A stretch of 64,000 bases of DNA. Origin: Xanthomonas sp. SI (GTDB lineage: Bacteria; Pseudomonadota; Gammaproteobacteria; Xanthomonadales; Xanthomonadaceae). Positions 1-11,130 of the stretch are shown here, one piece after another. The notes beneath the pieces are model-generated. The model had not been told where the DNA came from and did no database searches. It worked only from the letters and a program-made list of their open reading frames with translations. The DNA is taken from positions 2,790,001 through 2,854,000 of the forward strand of contig NZ_CP051261.1 in the NCBI RefSeq assembly GCF_014236855.1, written 5' to 3'. The position numbers and the translations under genes were made by a program. The stretch's first letter is position 1, and each line of letters opens with the position of its first letter.

Positions 1-1759
1 GCTGGGCCAGCGTCCGTACCTCGCTGGCGACCACCGCGAAGCCGCGACCCTGTTCGCCGGCGCGCGCCGCCTCCACCGCGGCATTCAACGCCAGGATGTT
101 GGTCTGGAACGCGATGCCGTCGATGACCGAGATGATGTCGGCGATCTTCTTGGACGAGGCTTCGATGCCGCTCATCGTGGTGACGACCTGGCCGACCACA
201 TCGCCGCCCTGGGTGGCGACGCCAGCCGCACCGACTGCGAGCTGGTTGGCCTGACGTGCATGCTCGGCGTTCTGCTTCACGGTGGAGGTCAGTTCCTCCA
301 TCGAGGCGGCAGTTTCTTCCAGGCTGGCGGCCTGTTGCTCGGTGCGGCGCGACAGGTCGTCGTTGCCGGCAGCGATCTCGGTGGCCGCGGCATTGATGCT
401 GACCGCCGCGGTCTGGATCCGGCCGACGATGCCGGTCAACTGGTCGGCGGTGGCATTGGCGTCGTCGCGCATGCGCGCGAACACGCCATGGAACTCGCCG
501 TGCATGCGCGCGGTCAGGTCGCCGGCGGCGATGGACTGCAGCAGCGCGGAGAGCTTGCCGAGGTTGCGGTCACTGACCTCCATCATCGCGTTGAGGCCTT
601 GCACCATCGCCTGGAAGTCGTGCTGGAAGTGCTCTGCATCGCCACGCGCATTGAAGTCGCCGGCCGCGGCCGCGGCGGCCAGGCGCTTGATCTCGGTGTT
701 GATCGCCAACAGGCTGGCCTTGGCCGCGTCCATCGATTCGTGCAGTACCGCGCGGCTGCCGGGCAGGCGCCGGGCGTCGCGGCGCAGGTCGCCGTTGGCG
801 TATTCGTTGAGCACCGCGATGGCATCGACGATGGCGTCCAGGTGCTCGAACATCATGGTGTTGATGCCCTTGCTGAGGTCGCCGTATACGCCGGGGAAGT
901 CCAGCGGCATGCGATGGGTCATGTCCTTGTCGGCATGCAGCTCGATCATCTGCGAAGTTTCGCTGGAAAAGCGCTGCAGCTGCGTCTGCATCCTGTCCAT
1001 CGCGTTGAGCAGGCGGCCGGGTTCGTCGCGCGCATCGGTGCCCACATCGTTGTCCAGGCGGCCATTGGCGATCGCCTCGGCGGCGCGGGTGGCGCGGTTC
1101 AGCGGCTGGGTCAGGCTGCGGGTGATGGCCCAGGCCAGCAGGCTGCTGACGATCAGCACGGCCACGCCGCCGGCGATCAGCATATTGCGGCCGTTGGCCA
1201 TCGCCTGCGTCGCCTGGACATAGGCCGCCTGCAGCTGCTGGTCCTGCAGGTCTACGTTCTCGCGGATTTTAGCGATCCAGGCGAGGGTGGCCGGGCGCGA
1301 GCGCTCGCTCAGCGCGGTTTGCGCGTCGGCGTTGCGACCGGCAGTGGCGAGCGCGATGACTTCATCGTTCATGGTGCGTGCGGTGGCGCGTGCGGCGTCG
1401 ATCTCGGCACGAAGCGCCTTGCCCTTCTCGCTTGGCGGAAACGCGTCCAGCTGCTTGCGTAGGTCCGTATAGCGCTGGCGCTGCTTCTTGATCTCGGCCA
1501 GCGCCTGCTGATTGAGTTCCTCGCTGGTGATCATGGACAGGGTGCCCAGCGCGACCAGGATATTGGTGTTGGCATCCAGCATGCCGTTGCCGATCCTGGC
1601 TTTCTCGACGTTGACCTTGACGATGTTGTCGAGTTCGTGATTGGCGCGCGACATGGACATCAGTCCGGCGGCCACCAGCAGGCAGGAGAGCAGGATGAGC
1701 AGGCCGAAGGCGCCACCCAGGCGGTGCCCGACGTTGTAGCGTTGCAGGAACGAATTCAT
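1..1759 (-). CDS. Methyl-accepting chemotaxis protein, 4HB type (3' end beyond window)
   Basis: Inner-membrane chemoreceptor that signals to CheA through CheW. The visible 586 residues begin [15 protein letters not shown], with a first membrane helix at about 12-32. A periplasmic four-helix-bundle sensor follows to about 190, then a second membrane helix, a HAMP domain, further HAMP-like helices, and the conserved signalling hairpin containing [21 protein letters not shown]. The reading frame is open at base 1, so the stop codon and C-terminus are not seen. Sensor and cytoplasmic parts closely resemble the MCP at 11131-13296, which suggests duplication. The start at 1759 is chosen because the membrane helix follows at once. 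Ligand unknown. Confidence 0.93.
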   Translation of the reverse strand, partial: MNSFLQRYNVGHRLGGAFGLLILLSCLLVAAGLMSMSRANHELDNIVKVNVEKARIGNGMLDANTNILVALGTLSMITSEELNQQALAEIKKQRQRYTDLRKQLDAFPPSEKGKALRAEIDAARATARTMNDEVIALATAGRNADAQTALSERSRPATLAWIAKIRENVDLQDQQLQAAYVQATQAMANGRNMLIAGGVAVLIVSSLLAWAITRSLTQPLNRATRAAEAIANGRLDNDVGTDARDEPGRLLNAMDRMQTQLQRFSSETSQMIELHADKDMTHRMPLDFPGVYGDLSKGINTMMFEHLDAIVDAIAVLNEYANGDLRRDARRLPGSRAVLHESMDAAKASLLAINTEIKRLAAAAAAGDFNARGDAEHFQHDFQAMVQGLNAMMEVSDRNLGKLSALLQSIAAGDLTARMHGEFHGVFARMRDDANATADQLTGIVGRIQTAAVSINAAATEIAAGNDDLSRRTEQQAASLEETAASMEELTSTVKQNAEHARQANQLAVGAAGVATQGGDVVGQVVTTMSGIEASSKKIADIISVIDGIAFQTNILALNAAVEAARAGEQGRGFAVVASEVRTLAQ

Positions 1760-2100
1760 GGCTGACCTCTTTGAATTACCGAAGGTTGGCTGTCGCGGTT
1801 CGCTAGGCGACGCCCACGCGTGGACCATGCCGAAGACAAACCTGGAGCGGCGAGACGTGGCGGTAAGCAAGTGGAGCGAGAATTGAACTGTTTCGTTGTA
1901 CTGCTGTGCGGCTGCCGTGCCGTCGCCTCAAAGCTCTATCGGCACGGAAGCCGGTTTATCCATGAAACGATGGGCGTAGGGCGATTCCCGACCTTGGCCG
2001 GGTTACTCCCTACACGCGGAAAGTTCTCCATCGCGCATCGTTGTTCACGTCACATCGGTACCGAAGGCGCAGCCGGGCGAACCGTCCGGCTGGATCTGCA
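1760..2100. other. Intergenic region between two MCP genes
   Basis: No credible gene. On the minus strand there is a perfect sigma-28 -10-like octamer GCCGATAG at 1936-1943, but no good -35 at the right spacing, so promoter status is doubtful. A 7-bp hairpin (CAGCCGG/CCGGCTG, 2070-2092) lies just past the stop of the next MCP and could end its transcript, though it has no U-run. Two words, TGTAGGGA and GTCGGGAAT (minus strand, 2014-2007 and 1992-1984), recur with almost the same spacing upstream of rpoN. Confidence 0.5.
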
Positions 2101-4476
2101 TCAGAACTCCTGCCAATCCGTCTCGGCCGCGGTATTGGCGGCGGCCCGACTGCCGGGGATCGCGCGAATGGCTGGCTTGCGCGCGCCACTCGCCGGCTGG
2201 GGCCGCTTTGCCTGCGTCTGCGCCGCAGCCACGGGTCGGCTCGGTAGCGCCGCGCCCGTCGCGCTGCCGTCGAGCCTGAAGATCGCGACGACCTCGCTGA
2301 GCTGGCCGGCCTGTTCTTCCATCGCGCGCGCCGCGGCGGTGGCTTCCTCGACCAGCGCGGCGTTCTGCTGGGTGGCCTCGTCCATCTGGGTGATGGTCTG
2401 GTTGACCTGCTCGATCCCGGACGACTGTTCCTGCGAAGCGGCGGAGATCTCGCCCATGATGTCGGTGACGCGCTGCACCGAGGACACGATCTCCTGCATG
2501 GTGCGGCCGGCTTGGTCGACCAGCGCCGAGCCTTCGGCGACGCGGGTCACCGACTCGTCGATCAGGCCCTTGATCTCCTTCGCCGCACCGGCCGAGCGCT
2601 GGGCGAGGGTACGCACTTCGCTGGCGACCACAGCGAAGCCGCGGCCCTGTTCGCCGGCGCGCGCCGCTTCCACCGCCGCGTTGAGCGCCAGGATGTTGGT
2701 CTGGAAGGCGATGCCGTCGATGACGCTGATGATGTCGGCGATCTTCTTGGAGGAAGTCTCGATGCCGCTCATCGTGGTCACTACCTGGCTGACCACGGCG
2801 CCGCCCTGCGAGGCGACGGACGCGGCGCCGACCGCGAGCTGGTTGGCCTGGCGCGCGTGCTCTGCATTCTGCTTGACCGTGGAAGTCAGCTCTTCCATCG
2901 AAGCGGCGGTTTCTTCCAGGCTGGCGGCCTGCTGCTCGGTGCGCCGCGACAGATCGTCGTTGCCGGCGGCGATCTCGCTGGCGGCGGTATTGATGTTGCC
3001 GGCGGCCTGCTGGATGCGGCCGACGATGCCGGCCAGCCGTTCGGCGGTGGCGTTGGCATCGTCGCGCATGGTCGCGAACACGCCGTGGAACTCGCCGCGC
3101 ATGCGCGCACTCAGGTCGCCGTCGGCCAATGCGCTGAGCAGGCGCGACACTTCGGCGATGCTGACCGAATTAGCGTCGAGCAGGCCGTTGAGCTGCTGCG
3201 CCAGCAACAGGAAGAAGCCCTGCTTGCCGTCGCTGTCGATACGCTTGGACAGATCGCCGGCGGCGGCGCTGCGCACCACCTCGGCCACGTCCACTTCGAC
3301 CTTGGCCTCGGCGGTGCGATCACGCCATTCGCAGACGAAACCGACGTGGGCGCCGACCTCGTTGCGGATCGCGGAGATCTCCTGCGCGATGCAGGCATCG
3401 CGATAGCGCACCTCGCGCTGCGCGACGCCTTGGCGGTCGAGCTGCTGGTAGATCTCCGCGTCCTGCGAGTTGCCCACTTCCAGCAACGACACCGGCTGGC
3501 CGAGCAGGGGGCTGGAACGCTGGAAGGCCGGCGCGCAGGCGTGGATGTCGTCGGCGTAGGTGTGCAGCAGTTTCTGCAGCGCGCCGTTGGCATAGACGAT
3601 GGTCAGGTCGGGATCGGCGATGTACATGCCGGTCGAGGCGTTGTCCAGCGCGGTGCGGATGCGCAGGTTCTCGGCGGCGACGCTGCGCTCGCGTTCGATG
3701 CGCTCGCGCAGTTCGCGCTGCATCCGCGCCAGCGCGGCCATCAGGCTGTTCGCGTGCTTGGCGGCGACCGGGATCGGCTGGTCCAGGCGGCCCGCCGCGA
3801 TGTGCTGGGCGGCGGCCATCGCCACGCGCGGCTCGCCGCCGAGCAGGCGCGAGACCGAGCGCAGGATCCAGCCGGCGGCCAGTCCCAGGCACAGAATCGC
3901 CAGCACCACCGCAGCGGACTGTTGCCAGGTTACGCGGCGGCTGTACTGCTCGGCCGCGCTGCGATTGGCCTCGTTCAGTGCCGCGATGCGGTCGCTGATC
4001 GAACCCATGCGGGTTTCGAGCTGCTCGAACTTCTCGGTGAAGGCGGCGTAGGCGGCGGCGCTGTCCGCACCCTTTTCGACCAGGCTCACGACCTGGCTCG
4101 CGGCGTCGATGTAGCCCTGCAGCGCCGGCGCGACCGTATCCAGTTCGCGACGCAGGGCCGGATCCAGCGGCAGCTTGCGGTTGTCGGCCACGGCCTGGCG
4201 GAATTCCGCGGCGTGCTCGGCCAGCGAGGCGCGTGCGTCCTTGATCCCGGCATCGTCCTGGCGCGAGGCGGCCAGCAGCGCGGTGGTGACGTCGCCGCGC
4301 AAGGCGTCGTGCATCATGTCCGCCTGCATGTGGTTGCGCAGCGCATCGGACGAGGTGACCTGCGCGGCGACCGCGCCGAGCAATCCTTGCTGGGCGCTGT
4401 AGCCGACGCCGCCCAGCGCCAGCAGGGCGAGCACCGCCACCAGCACCAGGATCGCGAGCATGTGCATGATCTTCAT
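2101..4476 (-). CDS. Methyl-accepting chemotaxis protein with cytoplasmic PAS domain
   Basis: Predicted 791-residue chemoreceptor. An N-terminal membrane helix (about 4-25) is followed by a periplasmic helical bundle, a second membrane helix near 190-210, and a HAMP domain. A PAS-like domain follows at about 280-400 ([20 protein letters not shown] and after), then the signalling hairpin from about 500. The C-terminus is DWQEF, which matches the xWxxF pentapeptide that tethers CheR/CheB in other receptors. I start at MKIMHM (4476), since the residues upstream are not membrane-protein-like. The gene begins 19 bases after the stop of the outer-membrane protein gene, so the two are probably co-transcribed from the sigma-28 promoter at 5390-5416. 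The PAS cofactor cannot be told from sequence. Confidence 0.93.
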   Translation of the reverse strand: MKIMHMLAILVLVAVLALLALGGVGYSAQQGLLGAVAAQVTSSDALRNHMQADMMHDALRGDVTTALLAASRQDDAGIKDARASLAEHAAEFRQAVADNRKLPLDPALRRELDTVAPALQGYIDAASQVVSLVEKGADSAAAYAAFTEKFEQLETRMGSISDRIAALNEANRSAAEQYSRRVTWQQSAAVVLAILCLGLAAGWILRSVSRLLGGEPRVAMAAAQHIAAGRLDQPIPVAAKHANSLMAALARMQRELRERIERERSVAAENLRIRTALDNASTGMYIADPDLTIVYANGALQKLLHTYADDIHACAPAFQRSSPLLGQPVSLLEVGNSQDAEIYQQLDRQGVAQREVRYRDACIAQEISAIRNEVGAHVGFVCEWRDRTAEAKVEVDVAEVVRSAAAGDLSKRIDSDGKQGFFLLLAQQLNGLLDANSVSIAEVSRLLSALADGDLSARMRGEFHGVFATMRDDANATAERLAGIVGRIQQAAGNINTAASEIAAGNDDLSRRTEQQAASLEETAASMEELTSTVKQNAEHARQANQLAVGAASVASQGGAVVSQVVTTMSGIETSSKKIADIISVIDGIAFQTNILALNAAVEAARAGEQGRGFAVVASEVRTLAQRSAGAAKEIKGLIDESVTRVAEGSALVDQAGRTMQEIVSSVQRVTDIMGEISAASQEQSSGIEQVNQTITQMDEATQQNAALVEEATAAARAMEEQAGQLSEVVAIFRLDGSATGAALPSRPVAAAQTQAKRPQPASGARKPAIRAIPGSRAAANTAAETDWQEF

Positions 4477-4495
4477 CGGTATCGCCTGGTTCGGT

Positions 4496-5263
4496 TCAGA
4501 AGCGGAAGGACAAACCGGCGCCGAGCGCGTGATCCGGCGAACGCTCGTTGAGGCCGTAGCTGTAGGCCACATCCAGTTGCACGTCGTTGCTCAGCAGCCA
4601 GGCCGAGCCGACGTCGAGCAGGGCGACGGTGCCGCCGTCGTCGCTTTTGGCGATCTGCGGCAGCGCCAGTTCGACGAACGAACGGCTGCGTTCGGTCCAC
4701 GACTTGCCGAGCACCACGCCGAAGATGCCGGCCGCGTAGCGGTGGCCGTCCTCGTTCTCGTCCCAGATCACGCCCGGCATCACCCCGGCGGAGAGGCTGT
4801 CGCTGAGCTCCCATTCGGCGACCAGACGGAACGAGGGCCGCGCGCCGTTGCCGCGCAGGCGGCGCGCGCCGCTGGGCAGGTCCACGTGCAGCAGCCACGC
4901 CAGCGAGGCGCCGCCGTCGTCGGAAGAGGCAAGATGATGCTTGACCCCGAGCGAGACGTCGGCGAAGCCGGAGATATCGCCATCGCCGCCGGGCACGTCG
5001 TTGTGCTGCCAGCCGTCGGTTTCCAGGCGCAGTTCCCAGGTCGGGCCGAGGCCGTAGCGGAACAGGGTGGGCGTGGCATAGCCGTCGACGCCGTCGTCGC
5101 GTTCCCAGGCGACGCTGGTTTCCACCTGCAGACGGTGGTCGCCGACGGTCAGGCTGGATTCGACGAAGTCGGGGCGATCGGTGGCGATCGGCTCCTCTTC
5201 GGCGTGCGCAAGGCTGGCGATGCCGAACAAGGTCAGGCAGCTGGCAAGAACGATAGGCTTCAT
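4496..5263 (-). CDS. Outer-membrane beta-barrel protein, phenol MetA-pathway transporter-like
   Basis: 255-residue exported protein. Residues 1-21 ([21 protein letters not shown]) are a clear signal peptide. The mature part opens with the [10 protein letters not shown] motif typical of the 'transporter' family linked to phenol-degradation MetA proteins (PF13557-like). It then shows alternating amphipathic strands and ends ...AGLSFRF, with the terminal Phe expected of outer-membrane barrels. Substrate unknown; many members of this family have no proven function. The gene is upstream of, and 19 bases from, the PAS-type MCP, and has its own sigma-28 promoter, so it is probably expressed with late flagellar genes. 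I chose the ATG at 5263 because it gives the signal peptide. Confidence 0.8.
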   Translation of the reverse strand: MKPIVLASCLTLFGIASLAHAEEEPIATDRPDFVESSLTVGDHRLQVETSVAWERDDGVDGYATPTLFRYGLGPTWELRLETDGWQHNDVPGGDGDISGFADVSLGVKHHLASSDDGGASLAWLLHVDLPSGARRLRGNGARPSFRLVAEWELSDSLSAGVMPGVIWDENEDGHRYAAGIFGVVLGKSWTERSRSFVELALPQIAKSDDGGTVALLDVGSAWLLSNDVQLDVAYSYGLNERSPDHALGAGLSFRF

Positions 5264-5665
5264 TGTGTTCCCCGTGAACGGTCGACCGTGAAACGCATGC
5301 GCCTGCGGTGGTGTCCCGGGCTGGCCGCATGGTCCGTTTGGACCGGCTGTCGCGTCCCCCAAGACGCGGTCAGCCAAATGTCATACAGGCTAACGGCCGG
5401 GCGCCAAGTATCTTTAAACATGTCCGACTGAAGGCTTGCGCAAGCCATCGAAAAGCCAGCGGAACGGCGGTCGGCCTGGCGTGCTTGTCGCGTCTTAACT
5501 TCAACCCTCTCTCCACAGGGACTTGCTTCGCTCGCCGGAGGGGGAGGGGCTCAACCGATGGCGACGCGATGGACGGTCGGCGACGGGCTATGCAGGCAAG
5601 CACAGCCGCCCAGACCGGTCCGGCGCATCCCCGGCCAGTGCAGGAATGCGCCGAACCGCAGCGGC
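5264..5665. other. Intergenic region with sigma-28 promoter and degenerate inverted repeat
   Basis: No credible gene. It holds the sigma-28 promoter listed separately and, at about 5508-5558, an imperfect inverted repeat (CCTCTCC ... GGGGAGGGG). The repeat resembles a worn copy of the CCTTCTCCC/GGGAGAAGG repeats common in Xanthomonas genomes and could terminate the upstream MCP transcript. Confidence 0.45.
5390..5416 (-). promoter_or_regulatory. Sigma-28 (FliA) promoter of the outer-membrane protein/PAS-MCP pair
   Basis: Minus strand: -35 TAAAGAT (5416-5410), 12-base spacer, -10 GCCGTTAG (5397-5390). The FliA consensus is TAAAGTTT-N11-GCCGATAA. The predicted transcript would start near 5383, about 120 bases before the ATG at 5263. 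It matches the other FliA-type promoters in this window in both boxes and spacing. Confidence 0.7.
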
Positions 5666-8323
5666 TCAGAACTCGTGCCACTGCGTGTCGTTGGCGCTCG
5701 CCGGCTTGCCTGGCAGCGCGCGGATCGGCACGTTGCTGCGCTTTGTCGGCTCGTTCTTGGCTTTCGCCCTTGGCGCAGCGACCGCGAGGCTGGGCCTGGC
5801 CACTACCGGCGTGGAGACGGCCGCGTTGTCGAGCTTGAACACGGCCACGGCCTGGGTGAGCTGGCCGGCCTGTTCTTCCATCGCGCGCGCCGCGGCGGTG
5901 GCCTCTTCCACTAGCGCAGCATTCTGTTGCGTGGCCTCGTCCATCTGGGTGACGGTCTGGTTGACCTGCTCGATGCCGGCGTACTGTTCCTGCGAGGCGG
6001 CGGAGATCTCGCCCATGATGTCGGTGACGCGCTGCACCGAAGACACGATCTCCTGCATCGTCTGCCCGGCGCGATCGACCAGCACCGAGCCGTCGGCGAC
6101 GCGGGTCACCGAGTCGTCGATCAGGCCCTTGATCTCCTTGGCCGCGCTCGCCGAGCGCTGGGCGAGGGTGCGCACCTCGCTGGCGACCACCGCGAAACCG
6201 CGGCCTTGCTCGCCGGCGCGCGCCGCTTCCACCGCCGCATTCAACGCGAGGATATTGGTCTGGAAGGCGATGCCGTCGATCACCGAAATGATATCGGCGA
6301 TCTTCTTCGACGAGGTCTCGATGCCGTTCATCGTGGTGACGACCTGGCTGACCACGTCGCCGCCCTGCGAGGCGACCGCGGCCGCGCCGACGGCGAGTTG
6401 ATTGGCCTGGCGTGCGTGTTCGGCATTCTGCTTGACCGTGGAGGTCAGCTCTTCCATCGAGGCGGCGGTTTCTTCCAGGCTGGCGGCTTGCTGCTCGGTG
6501 CGCCGCGACAGGTCGTCGTTGCCGGCGGCGATCTCGCTGGAGGCGCTGTTGATGCTCAATGCGGCGGTCTGGATGCGGCCGACGATGCCGGCCAGCTGTT
6601 CGGCGGTGGCGTTGGCGTCGTCGCGCATCCTGGCGAACACGCCATTGAACTCGCCGTGCATGCGCGCGCTCAGGTCGCCGGCGGCGATGGCCTGCAGCAG
6701 CGTGGACAGCGCTTCCAGGTTGCCGTCGGCGGTGGCCATCAGCTGGTTGAGGCTGTCGACCATGGCGCGGAAGTCGTACTGGAAACTGTCGGCGTTGCCA
6801 CGCACGCTGAAGTCGCCCGCGGCGGCGGCGGAGGCGAGCTGGTTGATCTCGCGGTTCATCGCGGTCAGGTTCTGCTTGACCGTGTCCATGGTCGCGGTCA
6901 GCACGGCTTTTTCGCCTGGCAGGCGGTCCATGTCCTCGCTGAGGTCGCCGATCGCGTAGCGGCCCATGATTTGTGTCAGGCGCAGCTTCACCGCGATGTG
7001 CGAAGCGGCCAGCGCGTTGCTGTCGCGGACCATGCGCCCGTAGTCGCCGGGGAAGGCGCTCTCGTCCATGCGGAAGCTGATCTGGCCGGCGTCGTGGCGC
7101 TGCGCCATTTCCTTCTGCGCATCGAGCACGGCGCGCAGTTGTTCCTGCATGCGCTGCAACGAACCGAACAAGCGGCCCAGTTCGTCGTTGCGCTGGTAGT
7201 GGATGCGGCTGTCCAGGCGCCCGGCGGCGACGGCGCCGGACGCGTCGACGGCATTTGCCAGCGGGGTGACCACCAGGCGCCGCAGCAGGATGTAGAGACC
7301 GGCGCTGAGCAGCAGCGCCGCGCACAGGCCGACCGCGACGATGGTCCACAGCAGCGAGCGCGCCTGAGCCATCAGCAGCGCGCGCGGCACCGCCACGCCC
7401 AGCGCGAAACGCTCCTGTGCCTGGCCGATCTGCAGCGGTACGTACACTTCGATGTCGGTGGCTCCGGTCTGCGCATCGGCGACTTCGCGGGTCACGCTCT
7501 CGCCCTTGGCGATGGCGGCCAGCAGGGCGCGCGTGGCCGGATCGTCCAGCTTCTTGCCGACCTTGGCCGCGTCGCGATCGGCGATGATCGCGCCGCCGGG
7601 CGACAGCAGGCGCACGCGGCCCGCGCCGAGCGGGCGCAGCTTGGACAGGCGTTCCTGCAGCTTGGCCAGGCCGAAGTCGGTGGTCACCACGCCCAGGAAC
7701 TTGCCGTCCTCGAGCACCGGCGTGGTCAGCGTGGTCATCAGCACCTTGTTGCCGCCGATCTCGTACACGTAGGGTTCCACCACGGTCGGGCGGCGCTGCT
7801 GGCGCGCTTTCAGGTACCAGTCGCCGGAGCCGGGCACCTCGTAGTCGCGCAGCGGCTCGCGCACCTGCTTGTCGCCCTGCCAGGCCCAATACACCATGTA
7901 GCGGCCGCTGGCGTCGTGGCCCTCGGCGTTGGCATAGGCGCTGTCCTTGCCGTCGAACGCCTGCGGCTCCCACAGCGTGCCCAGGCCGGTCCAGTCCGGA
8001 TGCTGGCGCAATTCGCGCAGCACGATATCGCTGAACGTCTCGCGCACCTTGCCGTCCTGGTTGCGCTGCGCCAGCAGGCTGTTGGCGAAGACCTGGTTGG
8101 ACACGAAGGCCGCGCCGATGTCGCTGGAAACACGTTGCGCTTCCAGGTGGGCGGCATCGGTCATGCCCGCTTTCGCCGAGGCGAGCAGCGCATCGCTGCT
8201 GCGCACGTAGATGATCGCGGCGGTCACGCCGAAACACAGCAGGGCGATCGCGGCCACGCCGAGCATCAGGCGGGTGGCGACGCTGGTGAAGCGGGGGGCT
8301 GGAGTCTGGCTCATGGGGTTCAT
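5666..8323 (-). CDS. Methyl-accepting chemotaxis protein with double-Cache sensor
   Basis: 885-residue chemoreceptor. It has a membrane helix at about 12-37 and a large periplasmic domain (about 45-310) of double-Cache (dCACHE_1) type. This region contains [30 protein letters not shown] and VVTTDFGL, features of extracellular small-molecule sensors. A second membrane helix lies near 318-342, followed by several HAMP units and the signalling hairpin from about 590. The C-terminus QWHEF fits the CheR/CheB-tethering pentapeptide. I see the WY pair of Cache amino-acid sensors but not the preceding Arg, so I do not assign a ligand. ATG codons at 8323 and 8314 are both possible; neither has a strong ribosome-binding site. 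Confidence 0.93.
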   Translation of the reverse strand: MNPMSQTPAPRFTSVATRLMLGVAAIALLCFGVTAAIIYVRSSDALLASAKAGMTDAAHLEAQRVSSDIGAAFVSNQVFANSLLAQRNQDGKVRETFSDIVLRELRQHPDWTGLGTLWEPQAFDGKDSAYANAEGHDASGRYMVYWAWQGDKQVREPLRDYEVPGSGDWYLKARQQRRPTVVEPYVYEIGGNKVLMTTLTTPVLEDGKFLGVVTTDFGLAKLQERLSKLRPLGAGRVRLLSPGGAIIADRDAAKVGKKLDDPATRALLAAIAKGESVTREVADAQTGATDIEVYVPLQIGQAQERFALGVAVPRALLMAQARSLLWTIVAVGLCAALLLSAGLYILLRRLVVTPLANAVDASGAVAAGRLDSRIHYQRNDELGRLFGSLQRMQEQLRAVLDAQKEMAQRHDAGQISFRMDESAFPGDYGRMVRDSNALAASHIAVKLRLTQIMGRYAIGDLSEDMDRLPGEKAVLTATMDTVKQNLTAMNREINQLASAAAAGDFSVRGNADSFQYDFRAMVDSLNQLMATADGNLEALSTLLQAIAAGDLSARMHGEFNGVFARMRDDANATAEQLAGIVGRIQTAALSINSASSEIAAGNDDLSRRTEQQAASLEETAASMEELTSTVKQNAEHARQANQLAVGAAAVASQGGDVVSQVVTTMNGIETSSKKIADIISVIDGIAFQTNILALNAAVEAARAGEQGRGFAVVASEVRTLAQRSASAAKEIKGLIDDSVTRVADGSVLVDRAGQTMQEIVSSVQRVTDIMGEISAASQEQYAGIEQVNQTVTQMDEATQQNAALVEEATAAARAMEEQAGQLTQAVAVFKLDNAAVSTPVVARPSLAVAAPRAKAKNEPTKRSNVPIRALPGKPASANDTQWHEF

Positions 8324-8430
8324 CGACTGGCAGGAATAGAGAAAGACACGGATGCCGATCCATTCACCACGCTGCGGTGCGACGTCGAGTACGCGGCGCG
8401 AGCGGCCCGGAACTATCCTGTGTCGAATGC

Positions 8431-8457
8431 TTATCGGCACTGCGTCCCGGAAATTGA
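8431..8457 (-). promoter_or_regulatory. Sigma-28 (FliA) promoter of the Cache-type MCP
   Basis: Minus strand: -35 TCAATTT (8457-8451), 12-base spacer, and a perfect -10 GCCGATAA (8438-8431). The start codon at 8323 lies about 100 bases downstream. Confidence 0.75.
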
Positions 8458-8484
8458 ATCGGCCGCAGGAACACTGCGGCCGAT
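8458..8484 (-). terminator. Hairpin ending the CHASE3-MCP transcript, abutting the next promoter
   Basis: A perfect 10-bp inverted repeat (ATCGGCCGCA/TGCGGCCGAT, 8458-8467 and 8475-8484, loop 7) lies 37 bases beyond the stop of the MCP at 8521. On the minus strand it is followed by TCAATTT, which also forms the -35 box of the next MCP promoter. The U-run is weak, so termination efficiency is uncertain. Confidence 0.5.
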
Positions 8485-8520
8485 CGGACCCTCATGCGGC
8501 GGCGCTCGCTGCCGCCGGAC

Positions 8521-10734
8521 TCAGAACTCCTGCCATTCGGTCGCCGTGCCCACCGCGGCCAGCGCACGCGGCCGCGGCGCCTGGCGCAGCGGCGGACGCG
8601 TGGCCGCTGCGCTGCGCAGGACCGGCCGGGCCGGAGCGACGGCGTCGTTGGCGGCCTCGATCTTGAACACCGCCACGGCGCCGCTGAGCTGGCCGGCCTG
8701 TTCTTCCATCGCCCGGGCGGCGGCGCTGGCTTCCTCGACCAGGGCGGCGTTCTGCTGGGTGGTTTCGTCCATCTGATTGACGGTCTGGTTGACCTGCTCG
8801 ATGCCGGCGTACTGTTCCTGCGAGGCGGCGGAGATCTCGCCCATGATGTCGGTGACGCGCTGCACCGAGGACACGATCTCGGTCATGGTCTGGCCGGCCT
8901 GGCGCACCAGTACCGAGCCGTTGGACACCTGGTTGACCGAGTCGTCGATCAGGCTCTTGATCTCCTTGGCGGCACCGGCCGAGCGTTGGGCGAGGGTGCG
9001 CACTTCGCTGGCGACCACGGCGAAGCCGCGGCCCTGTTCGCCGGCGCGCGCCGCTTCCACCGCCGCATTCAAGGCCAGGATATTGGTCTGGAAGGCAATG
9101 CCGTCGATGACGCTGATGATGTCGGCGATTTTCTTCGACGACGCCTCGATCCCGCTCATCGTGGTCACCACCTGACCGACCACGTCGCCGCCTTGCGCCG
9201 CGACCGCGGCCGCACCGACCGCGAGCTGATTGGCCTGGCGCGCATGCTCGGCATTCTGCTTGACCGTGGAGGTCAGCTCTTCCATCGAGGCGGCGGTCTC
9301 TTCCAGGCTGGCGGCCTGCTGCTCGGTGCGCCGCGACAGATCGTCGTTGCCGGCGGCGATCTCGCTGGCCGCGGCATTGATGCTGAGCGCGGCGGTCTGG
9401 ATGCCACCGACGATGCTGGCCAGCTGTTCGGAGGTGGCGTTGGCGTCGTCGCGCATCCTGGCGAATACACCGCTGAAGTCGCCGTGCATGCGTGCGGTGA
9501 GGTCGCCGGCGGCGATGGACTGCAGCATCGTGGACAGTGCGTCGAGGTTGCCGTCGGCGGTGGTCATCAGCTGGTTGAGGCTGTCGACCATGGCGCGGAA
9601 GTCGTGCTGGAAACGCTGCGCATCGCCGCGCACGCTGAAGTCGCCGGCCGCCGCGGCATCGGCGAGCTGGCCGATCTCTCGGTTCATCGCGCCCAGGTTC
9701 TGCTTGACCGTGTCCATCGTCGTGCTCAGCACGGCCTTCTCGCCGGGCAGGCGGTCCATGTCCTCGCTGAAGTCGCCGATCGCATAGCGGCCCATGATCT
9801 GGATCAGGCGCATCTTCACCGCGATATGCGCAGCGACCAGGCCGTTGCTGTCGCGGACCATGCGTCCGTAGTCGCCGGGGAAGGCGCTCTCGTCCATGCG
9901 ATAGCTGATCTGGCCGGCGTCGTGGCGCTGCGCCATCTCGGTCTGCGCGGCGAGCACTGCGCGCAACTGGGTCTGCATGATGCCCATGCTGGCCAGCAAG
10001 CGCCCGGTTTCGTCGCGCGATTGGGTATCGATGTGGTTGTCCAGCTTGCCCGAGGCGATGGCATCGGCGACCGAGATGGCCTGGCCCAGGCGCTTGACCA
10101 TCTGCTGGCGGATCAGCAGGCCCATGCCCACGGCGACCAGGATCGCGACCAGGCTGCCGAGCAGCACCGACCAAGTGCCCTGCGCGCGCACCGCGGCCAA
10201 CTGTTCGCTGCGCTTGACCAGCAAGCCGTTTTCCTCGTCGGCGAATGCGCCGAGCAGCGAGCGGATCTTGCCCATCGCGGCGCGGTCGCGGCCTTCGCCG
10301 AATGCGGAAAGCACCTGATCCTGGCTGTTGGGCGCCGCACGCAGGGCGATGATCTGCTGTTCGCTCTGCAGCAGTTCCTGATACTCGGCCTGCAGCTGCG
10401 CCAGGCGCGCCTGCTGCCGCGGATTGTCCGCGGTCAGGCGCTTGGCCTCGGCGAAGCTCTTGTCGAAGCCGGCCTGGCCGAGAGCGAAGGGCTGCAGATA
10501 ATCCTTGTTGTTCGAGAGCAGATAGCCGCGGGTGCTTGTCTGCACGTTCAGTACATTGGCCTGCATCAGTTCGCCCGTGGCCAGCACCTTGAAGGTGTGC
10601 TCGTTGATCGCGACAGCGTCGTTGAGCTTGAACTGGCTGCGCAGCCCGATCGCGCCAACGATGAGCAGCACCAGCACGACGGCGCCGAAGCCGATGGCGA
10701 GTTGGGCCGACAGGGGCAAATTCTTGGTCTTCAT
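8521..10734 (-). CDS. Methyl-accepting chemotaxis protein with CHASE3 sensor
   Basis: 737-residue chemoreceptor starting [17 protein letters not shown], with membrane helix 1 at about 12-33. The periplasmic helical domain (about 35-185) has the CHASE3 signature [18 protein letters not shown]. Membrane helix 2 (about 187-208) is followed by HAMP units and the signalling hairpin. It ends EWQEF, a CheR/CheB docking pentapeptide. From the first HAMP onward it is nearly the same protein as the Cache-type MCP downstream ([40 protein letters not shown]), so only the sensor has been exchanged. The start at 10734 is the ATG directly before the first hydrophobic helix. Confidence 0.94.
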   Translation of the reverse strand: MKTKNLPLSAQLAIGFGAVVLVLLIVGAIGLRSQFKLNDAVAINEHTFKVLATGELMQANVLNVQTSTRGYLLSNNKDYLQPFALGQAGFDKSFAEAKRLTADNPRQQARLAQLQAEYQELLQSEQQIIALRAAPNSQDQVLSAFGEGRDRAAMGKIRSLLGAFADEENGLLVKRSEQLAAVRAQGTWSVLLGSLVAILVAVGMGLLIRQQMVKRLGQAISVADAIASGKLDNHIDTQSRDETGRLLASMGIMQTQLRAVLAAQTEMAQRHDAGQISYRMDESAFPGDYGRMVRDSNGLVAAHIAVKMRLIQIMGRYAIGDFSEDMDRLPGEKAVLSTTMDTVKQNLGAMNREIGQLADAAAAGDFSVRGDAQRFQHDFRAMVDSLNQLMTTADGNLDALSTMLQSIAAGDLTARMHGDFSGVFARMRDDANATSEQLASIVGGIQTAALSINAAASEIAAGNDDLSRRTEQQAASLEETAASMEELTSTVKQNAEHARQANQLAVGAAAVAAQGGDVVGQVVTTMSGIEASSKKIADIISVIDGIAFQTNILALNAAVEAARAGEQGRGFAVVASEVRTLAQRSAGAAKEIKSLIDDSVNQVSNGSVLVRQAGQTMTEIVSSVQRVTDIMGEISAASQEQYAGIEQVNQTVNQMDETTQQNAALVEEASAAARAMEEQAGQLSGAVAVFKIEAANDAVAPARPVLRSAAATRPPLRQAPRPRALAAVGTATEWQEF

Positions 10735-11130
10735 CGATGGATCCCGAAATTGAGGATGAAACGGGCTGTGAAAGGAGGACGGCAGCGCGGCGGATGCCGA
10801 TCGCCGCATCCATGTCCTCTGTAACGGCCGGGCCATGGCCAAGTTCAATCGATTTCTCGACCGCAATAGATAGTCTCAGTCAATCGTTATTGGATGTTCT
10901 GCTATGCGGTGGCTTGGATTTGGCGGGTTCAGACCCGCCATGCGGTGCGTTTGTGGTCTGTGCCACAGAAAACGCGTGTGACGTATCACGGCAGGCCATG
11001 GTTGGCACTGCATCCCAGAACGCGACTCGGCCGCGGGGATTCCGCGGCCGACTGGTGTTGCGTTGCGCTCCGGTCAGGCGGCAGCCGGGTTTCGGTCGCC
11101 GCCATTACGGTGTGGCCCGCGCCCTTGCGG
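10735..11130. other. Intergenic region with hairpin and degenerate FliA-like promoter
   Basis: No credible gene. A perfect 9-bp hairpin (CGGCCGCGG/CCGCGGCCG, 11028-11050) follows the MCP at 11131-13296 but lacks a U-run. Just beyond it on the minus strand, GGGATGCAGTGCCAACCA (11016-10999) resembles the promoter at 8431-8457 (GGGACGCAGTGCCGATAA) with a damaged -10. The hairpin-promoter module thus seems to have been copied along with the MCP genes. Confidence 0.45.

Noticed and set aside
1936..1943. GCCGATAG as a FliA promoter of the first MCP
   Set aside because: The -10 is good but there is no acceptable -35 at 11-12 bases (TGGATAA); kept only as a note.
2512..4551. Long plus-strand open frame (679 codons) opposite the PAS-type MCP gene
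   Set aside because: It is the mirror of a strongly codon-biased, GC-rich gene. Its translation is Gly/Ala/Val/His/Arg-rich with no domain, and similar frames lie opposite nearly every gene here.
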